A stretch of DNA of 17,582 nucleotides from Acidobacteriota bacterium (GCA_016202915.1 JACQNT010000217.1:1-17582); one strand, 5' to 3'; numbered from the stretch's first letter, positions 1 to 6,773 are shown. Notes: a model not told the origin generated them from the letters alone. Numbers and translations are program-made.

Positions 1-82
1 CCGCACCGCCTCGCGGGGGCGTCCCGGACCGCGCCCGTGGCCGCGCGCAGTTCACGCGGCCGGGCGTGGGAGGGCCTAGGCG

Positions 83-123
83 CGCCGCGCCGGTGGGCGG
101 TTTCTGCCCATCCCGGCGCGGCG
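83..123. terminator. Strong hairpin downstream of rho
   Basis: Positions 83-93 pair perfectly with 113-123 (11 bp, all G/C). A 2-nt bulge (111-112) follows, then five more pairs (94-98 with 106-110) around a 7-nt loop, giving about 16 bp in all. It lies about 80 nt past the rho stop codon. There is no T-run on either strand, so it is not a classic intrinsic terminator; it may stabilise or terminate the rho transcript. The remainder of 1-205 shows nothing I can call. Confidence 0.4.
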
Positions 124-205
124 ACGCCGTCCCCCGCGAGGCGGTGCGGCCGCCACCAGAAAGTGGGGATGTCTCAGCAAAATCGCGGGGCGCCCGGAGA
201 GGCCC

Positions 206-1888
206 TCACGCGTCGAGGGCCGTGAGGAAGTCGGCGTTGGCCGGGTACTTCGCCAGCTTGTCCAGGAGCTTCATCATGGCGTCGCGGGGCTTCATCTCGA
301 ACAGCACCCGTCTCAATTTGTGGATCCGCGGCAGGTCCTCCTTCGAGAACAGTTTCTCCTCCTTGCGCGTCCCGGATCGGGCGATGTCCACGGCCGGATA
401 GATCCGCTGCTCGAACATCGCCCGGTCGAGCACCAGCTCCATGTTCCCGGTCCCCTTGAACTCCTGGAAGATGACGTCGTCCATGCGGGAACCCGTGTCC
501 ACCAGAGCGGTCGCGATGACCGTCAGGCTGCCTCCTTCCTCGGCCTTGCGGGCGGCGCCGAACAGGCGGCGCGGCTGCTCCATGGTGCGGGCGTCCAGTC
601 CGCCGCTCAGCGTGCGGCCCGTCCCCGGGGTGGCGGTGTTGTGCGCCCGCGCCAGCCGTGTGAGCGAATCGAGCAGGATCACGGCGTCCCGCCCCACCTC
701 CACCAGGCGGCGGGCCCGCTCCAGGACGATGCGCGCCACCGAGACGTGCTGCCGCGCCAGGTCGTCCGAGGAGGACGCGATGACCTCGCCGCGCACGTTG
801 CGCTTCATGTCGGTCACCTCCTCCGGGCGCTCGTCCACGAGGAGGACGACCAGGTGGATCTCGGGATGGTTGCGCGTGATGGCGGAGGCGATCTTCTGCA
901 GGAGGGTCGTCTTGCCCGCCCGAGGCGGGGCGACGATGAGGCAGCGCTGCCCCTTGCCAATAGGCGTCAGGAGATCGATGACACGCGTGGAGAGCTCCGT
1001 CCGGTCGGTCTCCAGGCGGATCCTCTCGAAAGGATCGATGGAGGTCAGCTCCCAGAACCGGCGCCGCGCGGCGAACTCCGGGGGGGGCATCCCATTGATC
1101 TTGACGATTTCGACCAGGCGGGTGGACCCGCCGCCCGCCCCGCCGCGCCAGCCGGGATGCCCCCCTCCGCCGCGCGCGCCATGCCGATCGTGCGCTTCGC
1201 GCACCCGGTGGCCGGGGTCCTCCCGGCGCGACGCCTGTCCGCCCGCGGAGGCGATCCCCTCGATCTCGCTCCCCTCGATCCCGTTGCCGTTCACGCTCGG
1301 CCGGGCCGGCCCGAGGCGCTCGAGCAGGGCGCGCGGGACGTAGGTATCCAGATGCGAGGGCCGATAGTTGCGCTCCGGCTGCCGCAGGAAGCCGCCGCCG
1401 TCGGCAGCGATCTCCAGGACGCCGCGCGCCTCCTGGGCCGGCCCGGCGCCCCTCGCCTCCGCCGGAGCCGCGCCGTTCGCGTGCGCGCCCATGTTGTCGG
1501 GCCGGTCCGCCGGGCCTCCAGTCCCCTGAGTCCGCGGCTCCTGGTGCTGGCGGTGGGCGCGCCGCCTCCAGCCGTGCCTGTGGCGATGGTCGCGGGGCCC
1601 GCGATGGGACTGAGGGCCGCGGTCGTCGTCCGTCCGGGCGGGCCCCGGATCGTGAGCCGGCGCCGGAGGCTTCCCCTGCCTGTGCCGGGGATCCTGGCTG
1701 GAGGCCTCGCCGCCCGAGGCGCCGCCGGATTGGTGATCCCGGGGCTTCCCGGATCCGGACGGGAAGCGATGCGCATGTTGGTGCCGGCCTTGCGCAGGCC
1801 GGCCGTGACCGTGGTGGTGTCTGTCAGTCAAGGGTAATGGCCGTTCCCACTCGGAGGGGCGGTGAAACCCCTGTGGCGTGACCCACAA
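206..1888 (-). CDS. rho: Transcription termination factor Rho
   Basis: Rho is the hexameric RNA helicase/translocase that ends transcription of untranslated RNA. With residues counted from the maximal frame, the RNA-binding cold-shock fold starts at 156 (GVLEI, then GFLR and NYRPSHLDTYV). It is interrupted by a Gly/Arg/His-rich stretch at about 194-256 and resumes at LVEIVKING. The ATPase core has Walker A (PPRAGKTT, 321-329), Walker B (VVLLVDERPEE, 347-357), the Q-loop region (ARAHNTATPGTGRTLSGG, 413-430) and the GSRMDD...FKGTGNMEL block (466-485). The C-terminus is complete. Residues 21-155 are low complexity, rich in His, Arg, Gly and Pro, and no SAP-like Rho_N domain is visible. The start is unresolved: TTG at 1888 overlaps a good -10 box, the other in-frame candidates are TTG at 1831 and ATG at 1492, and none has a good Shine-Dalgarno. 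Coordinates give the maximal open frame. The function is certain; the N-terminus is not. Confidence 0.95.
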   Translation of the reverse strand: MWVTPQGFHRPSEWERPLPLTDRHHHGHGRPAQGRHQHAHRFPSGSGKPRDHQSGGASGGEASSQDPRHRQGKPPAPAHDPGPARTDDDRGPQSHRGPRDHRHRHGWRRRAHRQHQEPRTQGTGGPADRPDNMGAHANGAAPAEARGAGPAQEARGVLEIAADGGGFLRQPERNYRPSHLDTYVPRALLERLGPARPSVNGNGIEGSEIEGIASAGGQASRREDPGHRVREAHDRHGARGGGGHPGWRGGAGGGSTRLVEIVKINGMPPPEFAARRRFWELTSIDPFERIRLETDRTELSTRVIDLLTPIGKGQRCLIVAPPRAGKTTLLQKIASAITRNHPEIHLVVLLVDERPEEVTDMKRNVRGEVIASSSDDLARQHVSVARIVLERARRLVEVGRDAVILLDSLTRLARAHNTATPGTGRTLSGGLDARTMEQPRRLFGAARKAEEGGSLTVIATALVDTGSRMDDVIFQEFKGTGNMELVLDRAMFEQRIYPAVDIARSGTRKEEKLFSKEDLPRIHKLRRVLFEMKPRDAMMKLLDKLAKYPANADFLTALDA

Positions 1889-1916
1889 GGCTAGCCCAAG
1901 AGGCTATCCGGGTCAA
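1888..1916 (-). promoter_or_regulatory. Sigma-70-type promoter of rho
   Basis: On the minus strand TTGACC (1916-1911) and TAGCCT (1893-1888) are separated by exactly 17 nt. The -35 matches consensus at 5 of 6 positions and the -10 has the key TA...T. Transcription would begin near 1881, inside the maximal rho frame, so the TTG at 1888 could not be used from this promoter. Confidence 0.55.
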
Positions 1917-1927
1917 GCAGCCTGAGG

Positions 1928-1945
1928 CATCCCCGTGAGGGGATG
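1928..1945. repeat. Perfect 7-bp inverted repeat with GTGA loop
   Basis: CATCCCC (1928-1934) and GGGGATG (1939-1945) are perfect complements around GTGA, which as RNA would be a GNRA-class tetraloop. It sits 11 nt upstream of the rho -35 box, so for rho it would be a DNA operator rather than a leader structure. Function unknown. Confidence 0.35.
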
Positions 1946-2009
1946 GTCCCTGCCGAGGCGCGGGGCCGTCGCGAGGGAGCGGTCCGTCCCGCCGCCCTTC
2001 AGCGCGCGC

Positions 2010-2023
2010 CGCGACCGGTCGCG
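2010..2023. repeat. 14-bp perfect palindrome
   Basis: CGCGACCGGTCGCG is its own reverse complement. It lies between the rho promoter and the phosphoesterase start, about 95 nt before that start. It could be an operator for a dimeric regulator. Palindromes of only G/C-rich words arise by chance in such DNA, so confidence is low. Confidence 0.3.
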
Positions 2024-2106
2024 AGGTGAGGCGTGCGCCTGCCCGCGCCGCTGCGCCGAACCGTGCCGCGCGCCGCGGCGGGGGTGGCGGTCCCCCGGAC
2101 CGGCCC

Positions 2107-2114
2107 TATATTAT
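2107..2114 (+). promoter_or_regulatory. -10-like box directly before phosphoesterase start
   Basis: TATATTAT is a conspicuous AT island in G/C-rich DNA. It holds TATATT (2107-2112), six nt before the GTG at 2119, and the overlapping TATTAT (5 of 6 to consensus). Initiation 6-7 nt downstream would fall on the GTG, giving a leaderless mRNA. No convincing -35 lies 17 nt upstream. Confidence 0.45.
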
Positions 2115-2118
2115 CGGG

Positions 2119-3009
2119 GTGGACGGTCGGCCCACCCGGTTTCTCCTCGTCGTCTGCCTGGCGTCGGGCGCCGCGCTGATGATCGACGCCTTCCTGGTGG
2201 AGCCCGACTGGATCGAGGTCCACCGATCGGTCGAGTTCATCCCGGCGATGCCCGCCAGCCAGCCCGACCTGACGATCGTCCACCTCAGCGACCTGCACGT
2301 CGGCCGGTTCGGACTGCGCGAACGCCGCGCGCTCGCGATGGTCAATGACGCCCGGCCGGACCTCATCCTGGTCTCGGGCGATCTGACGCGCCGCGGCGCC
2401 ACGCCGGCGGACCTCGAAAGGTTCCTCGGCGCTCTGCGATCGCGCTACGGCAACTTCGCCGTCTGGGGCAGCCATGACCACCGCGACGGCGTGGCGACGG
2501 GCTGGGGCCCCGAATCCCTGGAACGCGCCGGCTTCACGCTCCTCCGCAACAGCAGCGTCCGCCTCCCGCGCGCCGCCGGGCGGATCCACGTCGCCGGCCT
2601 CGACGATCCCGCCAGCGGCCACGACAACCTGAGCCGGGCGATGGCCCGCGTCCCGCGCCGGGACGTCTGCATCCTCCTCTCCCACACGCCGGAGATCGTC
2701 CGCTACCTGGGGAACTGGGACATCGACCTCGTCTTCGCGGGTCGCACGCACGGCGGCCAGGTGCGCCTGCCGCTGCTCGGAGCGATCTGGGTCCCACCCG
2801 GCACGCGCGGCTTCCTCGAGGGCTGGTATGACGCGGGGCCGGGAGTGCGCCTGCACGTGAGCCGCGGGCTCGGCTGGTCGTTCCTCCCGGCGCGTCTCCT
2901 CTGCCGCCCGCGCATCGATCGGATCACGCTCCGCGGCGGGACGGGCCCGGGAGGCGGCGACGGCGGCAGGGTGACCCGGCGATCCCGCCGGCCGACCGCG
3001 CCCGCGTGA
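2119..3009 (+). CDS. Membrane-anchored calcineurin-like phosphoesterase, altered metal site
   Basis: The protein has 296 residues. An N-terminal hydrophobic segment (about 8-27) is followed by a metallophosphoesterase domain of the YkuE-like type, normally an enzyme with two metal ions. Conserved pieces are HLSDLHVG (D58, H60), SGDL (D88) and LLSHTPE (H189). Two motifs deviate: the usual GNHD reads GSHD (S118) and the usual GHTHGGQ reads GRTHGGQ (R209, H211 kept). Both replaced residues normally bind metal, so activity may be lost or changed. I chose GTG 2119 because it sits just before the membrane segment and 6 nt after a -10-like box; the frame is open from a GTG at 2026 but that extension is Ala/Arg/Gly-rich with no Shine-Dalgarno. 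It is transcribed divergently from rho. The substrate is unknown. Confidence 0.85.
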   Translation: MDGRPTRFLLVVCLASGAALMIDAFLVEPDWIEVHRSVEFIPAMPASQPDLTIVHLSDLHVGRFGLRERRALAMVNDARPDLILVSGDLTRRGATPADLERFLGALRSRYGNFAVWGSHDHRDGVATGWGPESLERAGFTLLRNSSVRLPRAAGRIHVAGLDDPASGHDNLSRAMARVPRRDVCILLSHTPEIVRYLGNWDIDLVFAGRTHGGQVRLPLLGAIWVPPGTRGFLEGWYDAGPGVRLHVSRGLGWSFLPARLLCRPRIDRITLRGGTGPGGGDGGRVTRRSRRPTAPA

Positions 3010-3039
3010 GCGGCGGCGCGAGGCGGCCGCCCCCGTCCT

Positions 3040-3068
3040 TTGACTTGTTCGCGTCCCTCTGCCACAAT
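3040..3068 (+). promoter_or_regulatory. Promoter of the small zinc-ribbon gene
   Basis: TTGACT (3040-3045), a 17-nt spacer, and CACAAT (3063-3068) match sigma-70 at 5 and 4 of 6 positions. It lies 30 nt after the phosphoesterase stop. Transcription starting near 3075 would give a leader of about 18 nt that includes GGAGG at 3083-3087. Confidence 0.6.
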
Positions 3069-3092
3069 GGCCGCGTTTTCGCGGAGGATCTC

Positions 3093-3296
3093 GTGAATTC
3101 GTCGCGCACCTGGAAGAGCGGTGAGGTGTGCCAGATCGCCGGCACCTACCGGTGCCAGGCCTGCCACCTCGCGGGTCGCGCGGTCGTCGGCGAGTTCGAG
3201 GCGGGGAAGATCCTCCCGATGTGCGAGGCCTGCCCGGACAAGGACGCGACCTGGCGCCTCCTGAAGCCGGCGCGGAAGGCGGCCCTCAGCGCTTGA
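3093..3296 (+). CDS. Small zinc-ribbon protein (67 aa)
   Basis: The start GTG at 3093 is preceded by GGAGG (3083-3087) at 5-nt spacing and by its own promoter; a longer open frame from 3006 would run through that promoter. The 67 residues contain two CxxC pairs (YRCQAC, C20 and C23; MCEAC, C43 and C46) plus C13, with GEVCQIAGTYRC at the front and ATWRLLKP near the end. This is the layout of short zinc-ribbon proteins of unknown role found in many bacteria (general pattern 'G-E-x-C...Y-x-C...L-P-x-C...W-x-L'). There is no signal peptide, so it is likely cytoplasmic. Its last 11 nt overlap the 3' end of rarA on the other strand. Zinc binding is inferred from the cysteines; function is unknown. 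Confidence 0.75.
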   Translation: MNSSRTWKSGEVCQIAGTYRCQACHLAGRAVVGEFEAGKILPMCEACPDKDATWRLLKPARKAALSA

Positions 3297-4722
3297 CGCC
3301 GTCCTGAGCCGCGCCCGGCCGGCGGCCTTCCCGCATGCGGCGGCGCATCTCCGCAAGATCCTTCAGACGATCCGCGATCACCTTCTCGTACCCGACCGGC
3401 CGCGGATCGTAGTAGCGCCGCCCGCGCAGGCGCTCGGGGAGGCATTCCAGGCCGCTCGTCCCCTCCTCGAAGTCGTGGGCGTACTCGTAGCCCTGCCCGT
3501 AGCCGAGAGCGGCCATCAGGCGCGTCGGAGCGTTGCGGATCGCCAGCGGGACCGGATCGACCTGGCCCGTCTTCAAGTCGCATTGGATCTTGCCGTAGGC
3601 GGCGTAGACCGCGTTGCTCTTGGGGGCGGCGGCCAGGTAGGCGGCCGCCTGCGCGAGGGCGAGCGCCCCCTCGGGCATCCCCAGGAAGTGGAACGCGTCC
3701 TTCGCCGCCAGCGCGACCGCCAGCGCCTGAGGATCGGCGTTCCCGATGTCCTCCGAGGCGAAGCGCACCATGCGGCGGGCGACGAAGAGCGGATCCTCCC
3801 CCGACTCCAGCATGCGGGCCAGCCAGTAGAGCGCCGCGTCCGCGTCGCTGTTGCGGAGCGACTTGTGCAGCGCCGAGATCAGGTTGTAGTGCTCCTCGGC
3901 CGCCTTGTCGTAGAGGAGCGGCGCGCGCTGCACCGCCCGGGCGATCGCCTGCCGGTCGATCGGGCGCCTCCCGTCGGGGCCCGCCGGAGTGGTGATCGCG
4001 AGGGTCTCCAGGACATTGAGGGCCCGCCGCGCGTCCCCTCCCGACAGCGACGCCAGGTAGAGAAGATCGTCCCCGTCCGCCGCCACGCGGCGGTCGGCGA
4101 GCCCCCGCGGGTCGGCCAGGGCGCGCCCGAGGATCGCGACGATGTCGGTGTCCTCCAGCGGGCGCAGTGCGTAGACGGTGCAGCGCGACAGGAGAGCGGC
4201 GTTCACCTCGAAGGAGGGGTTCTCCGTCGTGGCGCCGATCAGGATGATGGCGCCCCGCTCGACGTAAGGCAGGAAGGCGTCCTGCTGCGCGCGGTTGAAG
4301 CGGTGGATCTCATCCAGGAAGAAGATCGTCCGGCGTCCGGCGGATCGCTGGTACCGATCCGCCGCGCTCATGACGTCCCTGACCTCCTTGATGCCCACGA
4401 GGACGGCGCTGAACGCGAGGAACTGGGCCCGGGTGAGGCGGGCGATGAGGCGGGCGATTGTCGTCTTGCCGGACCCCGGCGGGCCCCAGAGGATCATCGA
4501 GTGGACCTGGTCCTGCTCGATGGCACGGCGCAGGGGCCTGTCCGCTCCGATCAGGTCGTCCTGTCCGACGATCGCGTCGAGGCTTTCGGGACGCAGGCGC
4601 TCCGCGAGCGGCGCACTGCGTGGCTCGCCGCCGGGCGGCGGTGCCGCGCCGCGCCGGTCGCCATGTTTCGTCCCCCCCCGGGGGGGATCGGCAGCCTCGC
4701 GGTCGTCTCCGAACAGATTCAT
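3286..4722 (-). CDS. rarA: Replication-associated recombination protein A (RarA/MgsA, AAA+ ATPase)
   Basis: RarA is a cytoplasmic clamp-loader-like AAA+ ATPase that acts at stalled replication forks with single-stranded-DNA-binding protein. The 478 residues show Walker A GPPGSGKT (80-87), Walker B FFLDEIH (134-140), sensor 1 IGATTENPS (162-170), an arginine finger in LLSRC (R180) and sensor 2 in GGDARRALN. The C-terminal tetramerisation part is complete and typical (ALYWLARMLESGEDP, FASEDIGNADPQAL, GRRYYDP). Only the first 35-40 residues (charged, Pro/Gly-rich) are variable. The start is ATG 4722, with no Shine-Dalgarno but a promoter whose -10 ends 6 nt upstream. The XRE gene lies 67 nt upstream on the same strand, with a hairpin between them. 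Confidence 0.95.
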   Translation of the reverse strand: MNLFGDDREAADPPRGGTKHGDRRGAAPPPGGEPRSAPLAERLRPESLDAIVGQDDLIGADRPLRRAIEQDQVHSMILWGPPGSGKTTIARLIARLTRAQFLAFSAVLVGIKEVRDVMSAADRYQRSAGRRTIFFLDEIHRFNRAQQDAFLPYVERGAIILIGATTENPSFEVNAALLSRCTVYALRPLEDTDIVAILGRALADPRGLADRRVAADGDDLLYLASLSGGDARRALNVLETLAITTPAGPDGRRPIDRQAIARAVQRAPLLYDKAAEEHYNLISALHKSLRNSDADAALYWLARMLESGEDPLFVARRMVRFASEDIGNADPQALAVALAAKDAFHFLGMPEGALALAQAAAYLAAAPKSNAVYAAYGKIQCDLKTGQVDPVPLAIRNAPTRLMAALGYGQGYEYAHDFEEGTSGLECLPERLRGRRYYDPRPVGYEKVIADRLKDLAEMRRRMREGRRPGAAQDGVKR

Positions 4723-4728
4723 TGCGGG

Positions 4729-4757
4729 AGGTTAGACCGGCCGGAAAGGCATGTCAA
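4729..4757 (-). promoter_or_regulatory. Promoter for a leaderless rarA mRNA
   Basis: Minus strand: a perfect TTGACA (4757-4752), a 17-nt spacer, then TAACCT (4734-4729; TANNNT). The ATG of rarA follows after 6 nt, so initiation would be at or next to the start codon. This fits the absence of a ribosome binding site. Confidence 0.55.
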
Positions 4758-4766
4758 ACCGACGCA

Positions 4767-4783
4767 CGGGCCGGATCGGCCCG
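4767..4783 (-). terminator. Hairpin between the XRE gene and rarA
   Basis: CGGGCCG (4767-4773) and CGGCCCG (4777-4783) form a 7-bp G/C stem around 3 nt. It lies 6 nt past the XRE stop and just upstream of the rarA -35. Only a short T-run (GGTTT on the minus strand) follows about 7 nt later, so it is a weak terminator candidate that would separate the two genes. Confidence 0.4.
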
Positions 4784-4789
4784 GTCGAC

Positions 4790-5386
4790 TCAGCTGGCGT
4801 TCTTCTGCAGCCCGGGGAGGCGGACGGCGCCTTCGCTCAGCGGCTGATCGGCGGTGCCCTGTCCGAAGCGGTGCAGCTCGCGGACCTTGCTGCTGGCGAG
4901 CGTCGTGACGACGGCATCGTACAGCGCCAGGGCCGCCACCAGGGCCACCCGGCCGTTCTTCTCGAAGGCCTTCAGCTCCCGGGCCAGCTCGATGTCGCTC
5001 AGCTCGCGCGGCTCCTGGCCCGTCCGCTGGCGCAGCGCCGCGATCGCGCCGTTGATCACCTCGAGCCCGTCAGCGAGGATCTTGCGCTCCTCCGGCGTCA
5101 GGGCGTTGAACTGGTACGCCAGTTCGTACACCTCGGCCTTCAGCCGCTCCATCTGCGTCGAGCCGTTCTCCCAGTGCCGTCCGGTGAGAATCCACTCGAT
5201 GGACGTGCTGCCGATGCGGGCCAGCTCGAGGAGGCGCTTGACCTCCGGAAGGATGCCGTTCTCGTACTTGTGGATCGCGGGCTGGGTGGCGCCAAGTTTC
5301 TCCGCCATCTGCCACTGGCGCAGTCCCTTCGTCTTCCTCAATGCCTTGATACGATTGCCGATGACCGCCTTGTCAAGTGGTTCCAC
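4790..5386 (-). CDS. XRE-family helix-turn-helix regulator
   Basis: The protein has 198 residues. Residues 9-66 form a Cro/CI-type HTH domain: RIKALRKTKGLRQWQMAEKLG, with the turn and recognition helix around ATQPAIHKYENG, followed by TSIEWILTG, as in phage-repressor-like regulators. The rest (about 75-175) is predicted helical with no domain I recognise (NALTPEERKILADGLEV; ALVAALALYDAVV). The start GTG 5386 has AGGAG (5398-5394) at 7-nt spacing; the frame extends to 5440 without support. It has its own near-consensus promoter and a leader of about 75 nt. It could repress itself, rarA downstream, or the DUF3187 gene upstream, but no operator is proven. No other prophage genes are present, so it looks like a stand-alone chromosomal regulator. 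Confidence 0.85.
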   Translation of the reverse strand: MEPLDKAVIGNRIKALRKTKGLRQWQMAEKLGATQPAIHKYENGILPEVKRLLELARIGSTSIEWILTGRHWENGSTQMERLKAEVYELAYQFNALTPEERKILADGLEVINGAIAALRQRTGQEPRELSDIELARELKAFEKNGRVALVAALALYDAVVTTLASSKVRELHRFGQGTADQPLSEGAVRLPGLQKNAS

Positions 5387-5468
5387 GATGGATCTCCTGA
5401 AAGAGCCTGTACACCCCGGCACACCGAGTATTTCGCGCAACCTCGCGATGGACTTGGAATCCGTGGGA

Positions 5469-5497
5469 ATTATACGGCGACACTAGGAGACGGTCAA
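5469..5497 (-). promoter_or_regulatory. Near-consensus promoter of the XRE gene
   Basis: Minus strand: TTGACC (5497-5492), exactly 17 nt, then a perfect TATAAT (5474-5469). This is the best sigma-70 promoter in the window. Initiation is expected near 5462, leaving a leader of about 75 nt before the GTG at 5386. A promoter this strong in front of a repressor-type gene suggests negative autoregulation (inference). Confidence 0.75.
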
Positions 5498-5554
5498 CGA
5501 ATTTGATAAGTGCTCGTAATCGAGGCGGCGCGAATTGCCGGCATGTTCAGCAGT

Positions 5555-5568
5555 GACCTCCTGAGGTC
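5555..5568. repeat. GACCTC/GAGGTC inverted repeat
   Basis: GACCTC (5555-5560) and GAGGTC (5563-5568) are perfect complements around CT. It lies between the DUF3187 stop (5616) and the XRE promoter (5469-5497). It could be an operator half-site pair or a small hairpin at the end of the DUF3187 transcript. Nothing else is recognisable in 5498-5615. Confidence 0.3.
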
Positions 5569-5615
5569 CAGGTGGCGCCCGGGTCCTCGTGGACAAGTCT
5601 CTTGGGCTCAATGGC

Positions 5616-6773
5616 TTAGTGGAACCGATCCGGCCTTTCCGGAGGCCCTCCGGCGAGCGCGCCGCGGCTGCTCAGCCCCAGGAACAGTCCAAAATCCGGC
5701 GTGTTCAGCGACCGGCTCAGGTTTTCCAGGACGGCCCATTCCAGGTGCAGGTCGCCGCGCACGCGATGCCGGAACCCGACCGCGACCTCCATCGCGACCC
5801 GTCCGAGATCGCTGCCGGTTCGGTACCGGAACGGTCCGGTCGAGCGCAGGAACTGGAGGATCAGGTGGCTCTCCGGCGTTGCCGCGTAGGCGTAGGTCGC
5901 GCTCAGGCTCCGCGGATTGAGCAGGAGAAGACCGGGGGCGATCTCCCACCGGCCCAGGGAGGCGTAGCCATAGGCTCCATGGAGGCTCGATCTCCCGAAC
6001 CGGCCCGTGAGATACAGCGAGGCGCCGAAATCGGTGCTGCCGCTGCCCTGGAGGCGATCGGGATCGCCCGTCGGAAGCTTCATGGAGAAGGAGGCGGCGA
6101 TTGACGGGACGGCTCGCCTGCCGCGGACCAGCAGCGTCTTCCCCGTCAGGACGACATCCCCCAGGCCGATCCCTCCGGTCCCCCGGTCGAAGAAAACCGA
6201 CTCGCCGTCCCCGACGTAGCCGGCGCGGTAGAGGTCCCGCGCGAAGACCGTCCGGCCGCCGTCCGGCAGGTTGAAACGGTCGTGGTAGGAATCGATCGCG
6301 GAGTCGAGGAAGCCGCCCCGGTGGGAGATCAGGGGGACCTCGGCGCCCAGCTCGAGCCGGGGCCCCACGCCGATCCCCGCGTCCAGCACGACCCTCAGAG
6401 TCTCCCCGTCCAGGACGAAGGCGGTCCGGCCCGGGCTCCGGGCCGCCGCCGACTGGAGCAGGGGCAGCGTGACCTTCCCGCCGTAGGTCGCAAAACCGTC
6501 CTGCCGGAACATGTCCACCAGGTCGTCGGAGGCGGCGAACGTGCTCTCATAGGCGAAACTCAAGGAGAAGCGCGTCCGGCGCGGCGCCAGGATCCGGCCG
6601 CTCGCCGGCTTCTGATCCAGGAACATCAGATTGAATGGCAGCTGGCTGCGGAGCGGAAAGGGATCATCCGGCTCGGTGGCCCGCGCCGGCCTCGCCGGGG
6701 CGAGGAGGATCGTCAGGATCGGCGGAAGGAAAAAGAGGACGCGGCGGGTCGTCGCTCTTCCGGGCGGGAGCAC
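5616..6773 (-). CDS. DUF3187-family outer-membrane beta-barrel protein
   Basis: From the GTG at 6773 the protein has 385 residues. A signal peptide (basic n-region ATTRR, hydrophobic core VLFFLPPILTILLA, likely cleavage after ARPARA) leads into a body of alternating strands: FSLSFAYEST, RLELGAEVPLISHRGGFLD, FNLPDGGR, GIGLGDVVLTGK, SFSMKLPTGD, GSGSTDFGASLYLTG. The 'elevated slope - GGFLD - LPxGGR - GLGD - KLPTGD' order is what I know from DUF3187 (unknown-function barrel proteins). The C-terminus, ending DRFH, lacks a classic terminal aromatic barrel signal. The start is chosen because an element identical to that before rarA (CTAACCTCCCG) lies 7 nt upstream and because it places the signal peptide correctly; GTG 6791 is the alternative. 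The much longer open frame to 7109 runs into the antiporter gene and is not real. Confidence 0.8.
   Translation of the reverse strand: MLPPGRATTRRVLFFLPPILTILLAPARPARATEPDDPFPLRSQLPFNLMFLDQKPASGRILAPRRTRFSLSFAYESTFAASDDLVDMFRQDGFATYGGKVTLPLLQSAAARSPGRTAFVLDGETLRVVLDAGIGVGPRLELGAEVPLISHRGGFLDSAIDSYHDRFNLPDGGRTVFARDLYRAGYVGDGESVFFDRGTGGIGLGDVVLTGKTLLVRGRRAVPSIAASFSMKLPTGDPDRLQGSGSTDFGASLYLTGRFGRSSLHGAYGYASLGRWEIAPGLLLLNPRSLSATYAYAATPESHLILQFLRSTGPFRYRTGSDLGRVAMEVAVGFRHRVRGDLHLEWAVLENLSRSLNTPDFGLFLGLSSRGALAGGPPERPDRFH

Noticed and set aside
1291..1776. Frameshift hypothesis for the missing Rho_N domain
   Set aside because: I read the alternative minus-strand frame over the rho N-terminus and found no Rho_N-like sequence, so a simple frameshift does not restore it.
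320..1837. Long plus-strand open frame opposite rho (505 codons)
   Set aside because: Antisense shadow of a certain rho gene in G/C-rich DNA; Arg/Pro/Ala-rich translation with no domain and no ribosome binding site.
3475..4908. Long plus-strand open frame opposite rarA
   Set aside because: Antisense shadow; rarA is unambiguous with all AAA+ motifs in the other frame.
5510..5920. Small plus-strand open frame near the XRE promoter
   Set aside because: No ribosome binding site; mostly opposite the DUF3187 coding end; translation low complexity.
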